Shown piece after piece: positions 34,957-43,749 of a stretch of DNA of 64,000 bases. Both the position numbers and the translations under genes were made by a program. Position 1 is the stretch's first letter. The number at the start of each line of letters is the position of its first letter. This DNA comes from Rahnella bruchi (GTDB taxonomy: Bacteria; Pseudomonadota; Gammaproteobacteria; Enterobacterales; Enterobacteriaceae). Below the pieces are notes generated by a model. The model searched no databases and had not been told where the DNA came from. It was given only the letters and a program-made list of their open reading frames with translations. The DNA is taken from positions 31,730 through 95,729 of the forward strand of contig NZ_QZWI01000020.1 in assembly GCF_003614975.1 (NCBI RefSeq). The letters run 5' to 3'.

Positions 34957-36034
34957 CGATGACGTGAATGTCATGCGCAAACGTTATGACATGCAGGCTC
35001 TCACTGCCCTGAGTTACACACTGCTTTCCCGTGCAGGCATGCCTGATGATAAGGCCCAGGCGGTGGCCGATGTGCTGGTGCGTGGCGAAGGATTTGGCTC
35101 CACGACGCACGGCCTTGTGCTGCTGCCTGCCTACCTGCGTGAGATTCACCAGGGCGGTATGAACCTTGAAGGTGAACCGCGTGTTATTCAGGATTTTGCG
35201 GCATGTCTGACATGGGATGGTAACAAACTGCCGGGCCCATGGCTGGTTCAGCGGGCGGTCAGCGAAGCGATTGTCCGCGCGCAGCGCTATGGCACGGCAA
35301 CGGTTTCCGTGCAAAACAGCCACCACGCTGCCTGTCTGAGCGCATATCTTCAGGCAGCAACTGAACGCGGCTTTATCATTTTTATCTCCCTGACAGATCC
35401 GGGACACCGCAGCGTGGCGCCGTTTGGCGGTATCGGTGCGGTACTGACATCCAACCCCATTGCGCTGGGTGCGCCCACCAGTGGCGAGCCGATCCTGATT
35501 GATATGGCTACCTCGCTGGCAACCAATGCGACCGTGGCGCGTAAGCAGACGGCAGGCGAACATTTTTCTTCACCCATATTGCAGGATGCGCAGGGGCAAC
35601 CCAGCGGTGATCCCTCGCTGCTCACGGGTGATACGCCGGGTACGATTTTGCCGCTCGGCGGTACGGATGCAGGACATAAAGGCTATGCACTGGGACTGAT
35701 GGTGGAGATCCTCTCCGGTTGCCTGAGCGGGCGGGGCCGGGGCGAAGTTAATGAAGGCTGGAGCGCGGCCATTACCATTACCTTGCACTCGCCTGCCGCC
35801 ATGGCAGGTAACGATGCTTATCTGAAACAAATTGACGCGTTGGTTCAGGCTTGCCACGACTCGCCGCCGAAACCCGGCATAAACCGCGTGAGATTGCCAG
35901 GTGAACGGGGTCTGGCGACGCTGGCTGAAGGGCAGCGAAACGGGCTCCCGTTATCCGAATCACTGATCGAAACGATCAGCCAACTGGCGGCAGAACAGGG
36001 GCTCAGTATGCCTCTTCCCATCGCCGGTCGCTGA
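34943..36034 (+). CDS. Malate/L-lactate (Ldh2/DlgD-type) NAD(P)-dependent oxidoreductase
   Basis: About 363 residues from MSSDNDDVNVM, which overlaps the dehydratase stop. The fold is the non-Rossmann malate/lactate dehydrogenase type: 'GEGFGSTTHGLVLLPAY', 'SVQNSHHAACLSAYL' (catalytic histidine), 'FGGIGAVLTSNPIALGAP' and 'AGHKGYALGLMVEILSG'. Members reduce 2-keto acids such as pyruvate, 2,3-diketogulonate or ureidoglycolate. In this operon it could interconvert a hydroxyacid cleavage product (for example lactate or glycolate) and its keto form. That part is inference. Confidence 0.83.
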   Translation: MSSDNDDVNVMRKRYDMQALTALSYTLLSRAGMPDDKAQAVADVLVRGEGFGSTTHGLVLLPAYLREIHQGGMNLEGEPRVIQDFAACLTWDGNKLPGPWLVQRAVSEAIVRAQRYGTATVSVQNSHHAACLSAYLQAATERGFIIFISLTDPGHRSVAPFGGIGAVLTSNPIALGAPTSGEPILIDMATSLATNATVARKQTAGEHFSSPILQDAQGQPSGDPSLLTGDTPGTILPLGGTDAGHKGYALGLMVEILSGCLSGRGRGEVNEGWSAAITITLHSPAAMAGNDAYLKQIDALVQACHDSPPKPGINRVRLPGERGLATLAEGQRNGLPLSESLIETISQLAAEQGLSMPLPIAGR

Positions 36035-36075
36035 AGTCCACACAGCTTTTATCACCGATAACAAGGAATACAGCT

Positions 36076-37416
36076 ATGGTTCATACAATGAGAACTCCCC
36101 AAAAGGCGGGCGTCACAAAAGCCGTTGTCGCCTCTGTCATTGGTACGATTATTGAGTGGTTCGACTATGCGCTTTACGGTGCCGCTGCCGGGCTGATCAT
36201 TAATCATATTTTCTTCCCCGAGTTGTCAGCGACCGCCGGGGTTCTGGCTGCGTTTGCCACCTTTGCCATCGGTTTCATCATGCGTCCTCTGGGCGGGGTC
36301 TTGATTTCACACTTTGGCGATCGTTTCGGGCGTAAACCCGCGCTGATTTTTTCCATTTCCCTGATGGGAATAGGAACTGTAACGATTGGGTTGCTGCCAG
36401 GATATGCGCAGATCGGAATATTGGCCCCCATTTTACTGGTGCTGATGCGCATGGTGCAGGGATTCGGCGCCGGGGCTGAGTATGCCGGTGCCGTTACGCT
36501 GGTTTATGAATATGCCCCCGTTCGCCTGCGCGGTTTTTTCACCGCACTGCTGCAATCCTCAACAGTGGTGGGCATCCTGTTTGCCAGCCTGGCATTCCTC
36601 GGTGTTTCACAGCTTTCGGAAACGGATATTATCAGCTGGGGCTGGCGCATACCCTTCCTGTCTTCAGCCGTATTGTTTGTCATTGCGTTGTACATTCGCC
36701 GGCAACTCGATGAAACACCGGAATATTTAGAAGTGATGCAAAAGGCCGAGCAGGATAAGAAAGATCATAAATTACCGCTCAAAATGCTGATAACGCGCTA
36801 TCCCCGGCAGCTGTTTTATGGCTTCCTGGCGGTCACCGGCCATAATGCCAATGTCTATATTCTCAGCGCATTCAGTCTGAGTTATATGACCAACACCTTA
36901 GGTATTGCGAAATCACAAGCGCTGACGGCGCTGCTTATTGCTGCGCTATGCGGCGTGATCAGCGCGCCCATTATGGGATGGCTGGCGGATAAGTTTGGTG
37001 CAGCAAAAGTTTATATTCTGAGTGCTATTTTTACGGCGTTGTTTGCGTGGCCACTGTTTATGCTTCTGGACACAAAAAGTATGGAGTGGATCACTCTGGG
37101 GATGAGTATTGGCTTTATTGTAGGTTTTGGTGGCATGGCTGGGCCGCAGGGATTGCTGCTGGCGAAAATTTTCCCCACGCAATACCGTTTCTCGGGGATC
37201 AGCGTGGCACGTGAACTCAACAGCATGCTAATCGCCGGACCTACGCCACTGATTTGTGCATTATTGGTCCAATATGCTCATGGTAGTTCTCATTATGTTT
37301 CGGGCTACCTCGCCATCTGTTGTTTGATTACGGTGTTTGCCGTCATAAAGCTGGCAAGCTACGCAAATACATCGCATGAAACTTCCGCAGAAGCGGGGCG
37401 ACAACAAATTGTTTAA
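36076..37416 (+). CDS. MFS permease, metabolite:H+ symporter (MHS) family
   Basis: 446 residues, 12 membrane segments. 'ASVIGTIIEWFDYALYGAAAG' at the N terminus is the MHS signature, with 'GGVLISHFGDRFGRKP' (motif A) and 'RMVQGFGAGAEYAGAVTLVYE'. MHS members carry carboxylates such as shikimate, citrate, ketoglutarate or proline. It is the last gene of the SDR-FAH-dehydratase-Ldh2 operon (41 bp after it, AAGGAA ribosome site) and is the operon's likely uptake route, in addition to the ACS-type permease at 29861-31183. Confidence 0.88.
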   Translation: MVHTMRTPQKAGVTKAVVASVIGTIIEWFDYALYGAAAGLIINHIFFPELSATAGVLAAFATFAIGFIMRPLGGVLISHFGDRFGRKPALIFSISLMGIGTVTIGLLPGYAQIGILAPILLVLMRMVQGFGAGAEYAGAVTLVYEYAPVRLRGFFTALLQSSTVVGILFASLAFLGVSQLSETDIISWGWRIPFLSSAVLFVIALYIRRQLDETPEYLEVMQKAEQDKKDHKLPLKMLITRYPRQLFYGFLAVTGHNANVYILSAFSLSYMTNTLGIAKSQALTALLIAALCGVISAPIMGWLADKFGAAKVYILSAIFTALFAWPLFMLLDTKSMEWITLGMSIGFIVGFGGMAGPQGLLLAKIFPTQYRFSGISVARELNSMLIAGPTPLICALLVQYAHGSSHYVSGYLAICCLITVFAVIKLASYANTSHETSAEAGRQQIV

Positions 37417-37550
37417 CTGACTCATCAGCCCGAAAGACAGTTTGCTCCCATCTGTGCATCAGGGAGCCGCTGCCTCAGGGGCGGTGGCGAAAACTTCGAT
37501 ACTCCGGGCTTTAAACGAGCTGCTTGACAGAATAATACTGACCCTTTAAT

Positions 37551-37571
37551 TTTGTTGATACTATCAACAAA
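37551..37571. promoter_or_regulatory. MarR-type operator overlapping the promoter of the MarR-GNAT gene
   Basis: TTTGTTGATA-C-TATCAACAAA is a perfect 10-bp-arm inverted repeat ending 11 bp before the ATG. A TTGACA -35 box lies at 37524-37529 and TTTAAT, a possible -10, at 37545-37550, so the operator covers the start-site region: strong autorepression geometry. The rest of the 37417-37582 gap contains nothing I can name. Confidence 0.8.
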
Positions 37572-37582
37572 TAGGGTTAACC

Positions 37583-38470
37583 ATGTCGGCCATTCATTCG
37601 ATCCGTACCGAGCTTCGCTATCTTGTCAGAGAACTGGGGCTGCTGGATAAAAACTGTTTTGATTCGGGTTTATCTCTGACGCAGGCGCATCTGCTGACCT
37701 ATTTATCTAAAAACGGCGTGACGCCATTTGCTGAATTGTGCCTGCAACTGAGCATGGATAAAGCGTCACTGAGCCGTACGCTGAATGCGCTGGTGGATAA
37801 GAATTACGTTGAGGCCCTTGCCGGAGCTGAGGATAAACGTCTCAAAAGTTTTCAGCTGACGGCGGCAGGTGTACAGAAATTAGCGCAAGCAGATGGCGCT
37901 GCGGATAACGCATTTTCATTTGTTAATGATGAAATGGAATTACAGGATGTGAAGGAAGTAATAAAGGGATTGCGGACGCTGAGAATAAATACTTTTCGGC
38001 GGAATGCTTCGCTTCATCCGCAAAGAATACAAATAGAAATAATGCGCAGTCATTACCAGCCGGAAGTCATGAGGCTATTAACTGAAACATTTTCGCTGGA
38101 ACAGAATATTCCGGCGGAAATGATTTCATTACCGCCGCAGTTGAAAAGTCAGTGCTGGATAGTCCGCTCAGGGGAATATATTCTCGGCACAGTAGCTGGC
38201 TGGCTGGAAAATAATCACTGGCACTGGGGAAGGTTTGCGGTGGATCCCGGCTATCGCGGAATGGGGATGGGTAAACAACTGGCGCGGGTTTCACTCGGGA
38301 AAATGTTAACGCAAACGGATAAAGTGCTGCTCGATGCGCGGGATTCAACGGTAAAGATTATCAGCGATCTGGGCGGGGTGATCACCGGTCCCACCACCGA
38401 TTTTTACGGAATGCCGATTACGCCAATGCGTGTGAAGAAAGAGGATTTTACGGGTTTTGCGGATAATTAA
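37583..38470 (+). CDS. MarR-type regulator fused to a GNAT acetyltransferase domain
   Basis: 295 residues. The N-terminal ~145 residues form a MarR winged helix ('LTQAHLLTYLSKNGVTPFAEL', 'LSMDKASLSRTLNALVDKNYV', wing 'EDKRLKSFQLT'). The C-terminal part is a GNAT domain with the acetyl-CoA loop 'VDPGYRGMGMGKQLARV' at about residues 222-238. Such fusions are known, but the acetyl acceptor is rarely known; a small toxic molecule or amino acid could both induce and be acetylated. A perfect operator sits immediately upstream. No structural gene is divergent from it, so it may regulate only itself or distant genes. The 220 bp after it hold no gene. Confidence 0.87.
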   Translation: MSAIHSIRTELRYLVRELGLLDKNCFDSGLSLTQAHLLTYLSKNGVTPFAELCLQLSMDKASLSRTLNALVDKNYVEALAGAEDKRLKSFQLTAAGVQKLAQADGAADNAFSFVNDEMELQDVKEVIKGLRTLRINTFRRNASLHPQRIQIEIMRSHYQPEVMRLLTETFSLEQNIPAEMISLPPQLKSQCWIVRSGEYILGTVAGWLENNHWHWGRFAVDPGYRGMGMGKQLARVSLGKMLTQTDKVLLDARDSTVKIISDLGGVITGPTTDFYGMPITPMRVKKEDFTGFADN

Positions 38471-38690
38471 AAATCCTCAGGCAAAAAATGAGAAAAGATA
38501 ATTATTTCTTCAGCATATACAGGTCGATTTTACATCAGCCCGGTTTTATCCTTGGCATGTTCGTCATTAAAGGGTCAGGCGGCATGGGGGGCTATTTTTA
38601 CGGATGTAATATTAATTTACTTCATTGACCATTTTACTCCTTTCCTTTTGTTGTTTTTAAGCTTTAATACAGCTCAGTACATTTATAAGA

Positions 38691-40190
38691 ATGAGAGTTC
38701 ACCGGAGTCGTGATTTGCAGCGTTTATCTTTATTGAGGATCCCCAGACTTCAGGTCGTGGTTCATCTTTGTGGCTTTCTGGTCTTTCTCTACAGCTTTTC
38801 CATGCTGCCTCCGATGCTGGTTGCGTTGTTTGACAAAGACCGCAGCTACTTTGTTTTTTTATCGACATTTTTGACGTTTTTCATGGTGGGCGGCCTGGCA
38901 TGGTTGTTTACCAAACGCAGCGGTATACAGCTTAAAACCCGTGACGGCTTTATTATCATTGTCTTGTTCTGGCTGCTGTTTTCGTTGATCAGCGCCATGC
39001 CGCTGTGGCTGGATGATACGCTGGGGATGAGCTTTGCGGATGCGCTGTTTGAAGGGGTGTCGGGGATCACGACCACCGGGGCAACGGTGATCGGCAATGT
39101 CAGCGGGTTGTCGAAAACGTATCTATATTATCGCGCACAGCTCAATTTTATTGGCGGTTTGGGGGTTATTGTTTTGGCCGTGGCCGTTCTGCCCTTGCTC
39201 GGAATTGGTGGCGCAAAACTGTATCAGTCGGAAATGCCGGGTCCGTTTAAAGAAGAGCGTCTGACGCCACGCCTTGCCGATACTTCACGTACTCTCTGGC
39301 TGACATATGTATTGCTGGGGCTGGCGTGTTCGGCTGCTTATATGATGGCCGGGATGCCGGCTTTTGACGCACTTTGTCACGGCCTTTCCACTGTTTCTCT
39401 GGGCGGTTTTTCGACGCACAATGAAAGCATTGGTTATTATCACAGCAACGCGATTGAACTGGTTGCCGGTGCATTTTCCCTGCTATCAGGCATTAACTTT
39501 ACCGTCTGGTTTATCGCCTTTTCCCGGCGGACGCTGAAACCCTTCCGGCAAAACGCTGAGCTGCGATTTTTCCTGCTGGTCACATTTATTATCGTGCTGA
39601 TCGTTGCCTTGCAGGTCTGGCATGCCGGGATGTATAACCTGCGGGACAGTCTGGTTCACGCCTTCTTCCTCACCAGTTCGATGATTACCGACAACGGTCT
39701 GGCGACCGGCGATTACGCCAGTTGGCCATCGAATGTCATTGTGCTTTTGCTGATGGCCAGTTTTTTTGGCGGTTGCGTAGGTTCGACTTGCGGGGGTATC
39801 AAGGCGCTGCGCTTTCTGGTGATGTTTAAACAATCCCGTCAGGAAGTGCATCAGCTTTCACACCCGCGCGCACTGCTGCCGATCCGTGTCGGCGGCAGCG
39901 TCGTCACCGAACGCGTATTACGCTCAGTGTGGAGTTTCTTCTTCCTGTATATCCTGATCACTGTTTTCTTTGTCTGGGCGCTGAGCCTGATGGGCTATGA
40001 CCTGATGACGTCGTTTGCTACCGTCGCTGCCTGCATCAATAACATGGGGCTGGGCTTTGGCGATACCGCCTCGACCTTCGACACACTCAACAGTGGTGCA
40101 AAATATCTGATGTGCGCCGCGATGATTTTGGGGCGTCTGGAAATCTATCCGGTATTAATACTTTTTTCCCGCTTCTTCTGGCGTGGATAA
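38691..40190 (+). CDS. TrkH/TrkG-type potassium uptake channel subunit
   Basis: 499 residues with the four-repeat channel fold. The selectivity-filter loops are visible: 'GVSGITTTGATVI', 'GLSTVSLGGFSTHN', 'SSMITDNGLATGDY' and 'AACINNMGLGFGDT'. 'QLNFIGGLGVIVLAVAVLPLLG' and 'YQSEMPGPFKEERLTPR' are strongly TrkH-like. The third loop departs from the usual TTAGFTT pattern. It needs TrkA for regulation and a proton or sodium gradient for uptake; trkA is not in the window. It stands alone, its ribosome site is weak, and it may be a second, accessory Trk channel. Confidence 0.9.
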   Translation: MRVHRSRDLQRLSLLRIPRLQVVVHLCGFLVFLYSFSMLPPMLVALFDKDRSYFVFLSTFLTFFMVGGLAWLFTKRSGIQLKTRDGFIIIVLFWLLFSLISAMPLWLDDTLGMSFADALFEGVSGITTTGATVIGNVSGLSKTYLYYRAQLNFIGGLGVIVLAVAVLPLLGIGGAKLYQSEMPGPFKEERLTPRLADTSRTLWLTYVLLGLACSAAYMMAGMPAFDALCHGLSTVSLGGFSTHNESIGYYHSNAIELVAGAFSLLSGINFTVWFIAFSRRTLKPFRQNAELRFFLLVTFIIVLIVALQVWHAGMYNLRDSLVHAFFLTSSMITDNGLATGDYASWPSNVIVLLLMASFFGGCVGSTCGGIKALRFLVMFKQSRQEVHQLSHPRALLPIRVGGSVVTERVLRSVWSFFFLYILITVFFVWALSLMGYDLMTSFATVAACINNMGLGFGDTASTFDTLNSGAKYLMCAAMILGRLEIYPVLILFSRFFWRG

Positions 40191-40229
40191 CCGGCGAGAT
40201 AATATTGCTGGCGCTGACAACGGGAAGGC

Positions 40230-41030
40230 TCAGGCCAGCAGTGGTCGCCATCCCAGACGGGTTTCAATCATTTTTGCCCCGTTTTGCGCCAGCGCCCGCA
40301 AATCCGGGAGGGTCTGATCCACCTTGCTGGCGGGAACGACAATTGAAATGGTGGCCCGGCATGCCCCGCTGGTGTCACATATGGGAGAAGCAATGCAGGC
40401 TACGGAGAAATCAGATTCGTTGGCCTGAATCGACAAACGTTGTTCCAGTGCGGTGAACGCACTTTGCGCCAGTCGCTGCGGATCGGTTTCGGCCTTTCCG
40501 GTGGGCGAGGGCGGTGCAGACGTTGTAAACAGTGCCAGCCTTTCTTCCAGACTCAGATGCCCCACCAGCAGGCGCCCGGATGCGGACCAGTTCAGCGGAA
40601 TGCGCGTCCCGACGCGGGAGGCGACGTGAAAATGATCCCGTCCTTCGGCCATGGCCAGCACGACCATTTTATCGTCGTCACGGCCACAAATCTGGATCAC
40701 TTCACCGCATTGCTGGCTAAGGTTTTCCATCTCTTGGGTCGCCACGGTCAGCAAATCCAGATTACGGCCATAAGATAAGCCGTAGTAGTAAAGACGCGGC
40801 CCGAGCCATATCAGCCCATTCTTCTGACGTTCGAGCATCGATTTGTTGACCAAATCATCTACCACAGAATAGATGGTCGATAGCGGTGCGCCCACCGCTT
40901 TCGCCATCTCATAACAGGTCAGCGATTGCTGTTGCTGTTGCAGCAGGTCTAACACCTGTATCGCGCGGTCTATGCCGCTGGTGCGTGGTCGCCTTTGCTG
41001 TGGTGACTGCTCTTCATTTTCCTGAGTCAT
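40230..41030 (-). CDS. IclR-family regulator (third of three)
   Basis: 266 residues. The winged helix is 'LTCYEMAKAVGAPLSTIYSVV', and the effector domain includes 'VASRVGTRIPLNWSASGRLLVG' and 'QANESDFSVACIASPI'. A run of six glutamines precedes the helix. The gene lies 16 bp downstream of the PLP-enzyme gene on the same strand, so it is probably the last gene of the leftward ABC/amidohydrolase operon and feeds back on it. It is convergent with trkH, with only 39 bp between stops and no visible terminator. Confidence 0.88.
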   Translation of the reverse strand: MTQENEEQSPQQRRPRTSGIDRAIQVLDLLQQQQQSLTCYEMAKAVGAPLSTIYSVVDDLVNKSMLERQKNGLIWLGPRLYYYGLSYGRNLDLLTVATQEMENLSQQCGEVIQICGRDDDKMVVLAMAEGRDHFHVASRVGTRIPLNWSASGRLLVGHLSLEERLALFTTSAPPSPTGKAETDPQRLAQSAFTALEQRLSIQANESDFSVACIASPICDTSGACRATISIVVPASKVDQTLPDLRALAQNGAKMIETRLGWRPLLA

Positions 41031-41046
41031 GTTTATCTCGTCGCGG

Positions 41047-42246
41047 TTAATCAGGCCAGCGTAATATGGACTGCTCTCGTTGTAACAGGTATTGCCCGAA
41101 ATCGGTAATTATCGGTTCAGGCGCGCGCTGCGCGTTATCGAGTTCTCCGGCTATCTTCGCAAGCACAATGTGCTCCTGCTCAGGATGGAGATTGCAGGGG
41201 TCGAGATAAAAATAGCCCAGTTCCGCCTGATGATCACGAACGATAACCGCCGGTTTTCCTGCCGCCAGTGCACTGCACAGATCCCAGGCGGTGATCTTAG
41301 CCTGCGCCGGGTCAACCTCAATTTTGCAGCGTGAAAGCGGATTTCCGGTGGGATCGGCTTCCAGCGAAACCCGGATACCTTTCCGGTTTTGCAGGCCGCT
41401 CATCCACAGTGTCAGCGCCCGGTTCTCCCGCTCACGGATGGCGTGATGATCGCGCTTTTGCCACGCCTGTAACGCGGCAATCGTGCCATAAACGCTCTCC
41501 TTGCCCGCTTTCATACCGCGCGCGATACCGCGATTTTGTAACCAGGCGTAGCGCACCCAGGATTTTTTACCGGCCACAATGCCGGACGTCGGCCCCCCGA
41601 GAAACTTATGCCCGGAGTAAATCACGATATCTGCGCCCTCGGCCAGAAAACGCTGTAAATCATACTCAGAAGCGGCATCCACAATGACCGGAACCCCTTG
41701 TTCGTGGGCAATCTGGCAAAAAAGCGCTAAGGGCAACTGCCCGTGATCGACAACGTGGTGCGACACGATATACACCGCCGCCGCCGTACGTTCAGTAATA
41801 CTTTGTCTGAGATGATAAGCAGAACACTGCGTCGCATAACCGACACGCACACATTTTGCGCCGGTCAGACGGATACCTTGTTCCACCGGCGCGCCATAGC
41901 TGACCAGATGACCCGCCTGTACCACCACTTCGTTTTTGGGCGTGCTGAGTTCCGGCAGCTGTTCGATAGCCAGCAGGTTGTCCTGAGTCAGGCAACCTGC
42001 GACCGCCATTGAAATTCCGGACGCGCAGGAAGCCGTAATAAAACCTGCTTCAGCCCCGGTCAGTTGCGCAATGACGCCACTGGCAAAACGCTGTAACTCT
42101 TCCATCCTGACGAATTCCGGCAGAATTTTCAGTATGGCGTCTATCGCCTCAGGCACGACAATAGACGAACCCAGATAGGTCATGGTTCCGGCCACGTTGA
42201 CCACCGGCGTCAGCGGTAAGGCCTGTGCCAGTTCAGTATTTTTCAT
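41047..42246 (-). CDS. SelA-like PLP-dependent enzyme (COG3964-associated lyase family)
   Basis: 399 residues, fold type I PLP enzyme related to SelA and to D-glucosaminate-6-phosphate ammonia-lyase. 'VNVAGTMTYLGSSIV' at the N terminus, 'TASCASGISMAVAGC', 'VIVDAASEYDL' (PLP-ring aspartate) and the Schiff-base lysine in 'YSGHKFLGGPTSG' are present. Enzymes of this group deaminate or epimerise amino or hydroxy acids. Its neighbour RidA, which removes reactive enamine intermediates, supports a dehydratase/ammonia-lyase reaction. It is not selenocysteine synthase: no selB or tRNA-Sec context is present and the length is shorter. Confidence 0.83.
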   Translation of the reverse strand: MKNTELAQALPLTPVVNVAGTMTYLGSSIVVPEAIDAILKILPEFVRMEELQRFASGVIAQLTGAEAGFITASCASGISMAVAGCLTQDNLLAIEQLPELSTPKNEVVVQAGHLVSYGAPVEQGIRLTGAKCVRVGYATQCSAYHLRQSITERTAAAVYIVSHHVVDHGQLPLALFCQIAHEQGVPVIVDAASEYDLQRFLAEGADIVIYSGHKFLGGPTSGIVAGKKSWVRYAWLQNRGIARGMKAGKESVYGTIAALQAWQKRDHHAIRERENRALTLWMSGLQNRKGIRVSLEADPTGNPLSRCKIEVDPAQAKITAWDLCSALAAGKPAVIVRDHQAELGYFYLDPCNLHPEQEHIVLAKIAGELDNAQRAPEPIITDFGQYLLQREQSILRWPD

Positions 42247-42266
42247 TTTTACCGTTCTCCGCAGAG

Positions 42267-42746
42267 TTATTCGAATTCGACGATCGCTTCAATTTCGACA
42301 GTAATTTGATCGGGTAATGAAGAGAAACCGACGGCGGAGCGGGCGTGGATCCCCTGCTTACCAAAAACGCCGACCAGCAAATCCGAGCAGCCGTTGATCA
42401 CTTTGGGGTGATCGCTAAATTCATTGTCGGCATTCACCATGCCCAACAGTTTTACCACCTGTTTCACCCGACCTAAATCCCCCAGCGCTTCATGCATCAC
42501 CGCCAGCAGATTGATGCCGGTCAGTCTGGCATGCTGATAAGCGTCCTCAGCAGAAATATCGCGCCCGACTTTGCCGCGTTGTTTGCTGTTATCCGCGCCC
42601 ACCGGGCCCTGACCGGAAAGAAACAGCAAATTACCTGAGATGATGTGAGAACTAAAATTAGCAACGGGAGCAGGAGAAACCGGCAATACAATGCCCATCT
42701 CCGCCAGCCGCTGGTAAGGCATACTCTGCCGGTTATTGGTATGCAT
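42267..42746 (-). CDS. RidA-family enamine/imine deaminase
   Basis: About 159 residues from MHTNNRQSMPYQRL, chosen because AAGGAAGA lies 6 nt upstream; an ATG 12 codons earlier is inside the ATPase gene. RidA features are 'NLLFLSGQGPVG' and 'HARLTGINLLAVMHEALGDL', and the C-terminal 'SSLPDQITVEIEAIVEFE'. The usual catalytic arginine position (R in 'ARSAVG') seems to be present. It belongs to a longer sub-branch than classic RidA (~130 residues). RidA proteins hydrolyse 2-aminoacrylate-type intermediates from PLP enzymes; one is encoded directly downstream, which fits well. Confidence 0.87.
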   Translation of the reverse strand: MHTNNRQSMPYQRLAEMGIVLPVSPAPVANFSSHIISGNLLFLSGQGPVGADNSKQRGKVGRDISAEDAYQHARLTGINLLAVMHEALGDLGRVKQVVKLLGMVNADNEFSDHPKVINGCSDLLVGVFGKQGIHARSAVGFSSLPDQITVEIEAIVEFE

Positions 42747-43749
42747 TATCGTGTCTTCCTTGTTCCTGAAGGTTAAGTTCATGCAGGCGAACGCAGCTCA
42801 CCCAATGTTCATCGCTGACGTGCTGTTCGGCCGGAACCTCCGCCGCACAAAGCGCTGTCGCATAAGGGCAGCGGGTACGGAATACGCATCCGGAAGGCGG
42901 CGAAATAGGGCTGGGAATATCGCCCCTGAGCACGATGCGCTGTTTTTTCCGGGTAGGGTCCGGCACCGGTGCGGCAGAAAGTAAGGCCTGAGTATAGGGA
43001 TGGCGCGGTCGGGCATAGACTTCCCGGCAAGGCCCGCGCTCCATGACGCGACCGAGGTACATCACAACCACTTCATCACACAGATATTCCACGACGGTCA
43101 GATCGTGCGCGATGAACAACAGGGTTAATCCCAGAGAGCGTTGCAGTTCGCCCAGCAGGTTCAGCACCTGAGCCTGCACCGACACATCCAGCGCTGAAAC
43201 CGATTCATCAGCCACGATAAAATCGGGTTCGACCGCGATGGCGCGGGCGATACCAATACGCTGGCGCTGACCGCCGGAAAACTCATGCGGATAACGGTCC
43301 GCGTGCTCTGCCTGTAACCCCACGCGTTGCAGCAGTTCTTCTACGCGTGCTTTTCGTGCCTCTCCTTTGGGGAAACCGGCAGTATTGAGCGCTTCACCGA
43401 TGATTTGTGATACACGCATCCGGGGATTCAGGCTGGAAAAGGGATCCTGAAAGATGATCTGCATTTTCTGCCGGTAGCGTTTCATCTCTTTAGACGGCAG
43501 CGACAGCACATCGGTGTCGTTGAAAAACACCTGTCCGGCGGTCGGTTCCAGCAGGCGTAAAATAGCCCGTCCTGCGGTGGTTTTTCCTGAACCTGATTCA
43601 CCCACCAGCCCGACGGTGTGACCGCGTTTGATGTCAAACGTCAGTGCTTCAACGGCGTGAACCGTGCGGCCATCCTGCGTTTTAAAATACTGGCATAAAC
43701 CTTCGACGCGCAGCAGTGGCGCAGGCTGAGAAGTGAAAGAGTCACTCAT
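42733..43749 (-). CDS. ABC transporter ATPase (DppF family)
   Basis: 338 residues. Walker A 'GESGSGKTT', signature 'FSGGQRQRIGIARAI', Walker B 'FIVADESVSALD' (serine replacing the usual proline after DE) and 'FIAHDLTVV' are present. The C-terminal oligopeptide-ABC tail has cysteines ('GCVFRTRCPYATALC') as in full-length DppF. It overlaps both its neighbours by a few bases, in a tightly packed operon. It forms the ATPase dimer with the preceding gene. Confidence 0.92.
   Translation of the reverse strand: MSDSFTSQPAPLLRVEGLCQYFKTQDGRTVHAVEALTFDIKRGHTVGLVGESGSGKTTAGRAILRLLEPTAGQVFFNDTDVLSLPSKEMKRYRQKMQIIFQDPFSSLNPRMRVSQIIGEALNTAGFPKGEARKARVEELLQRVGLQAEHADRYPHEFSGGQRQRIGIARAIAVEPDFIVADESVSALDVSVQAQVLNLLGELQRSLGLTLLFIAHDLTVVEYLCDEVVVMYLGRVMERGPCREVYARPRHPYTQALLSAAPVPDPTRKKQRIVLRGDIPSPISPPSGCVFRTRCPYATALCAAEVPAEQHVSDEHWVSCVRLHELNLQEQGRHDNAYQ

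Noticed and set aside
41047..42246. L-seryl-tRNA(Sec) selenium transferase
   Set aside because: The fold and lysine match, but the protein is ~60 residues shorter than SelA and lies in a catabolic operon with RidA and an amidohydrolase.
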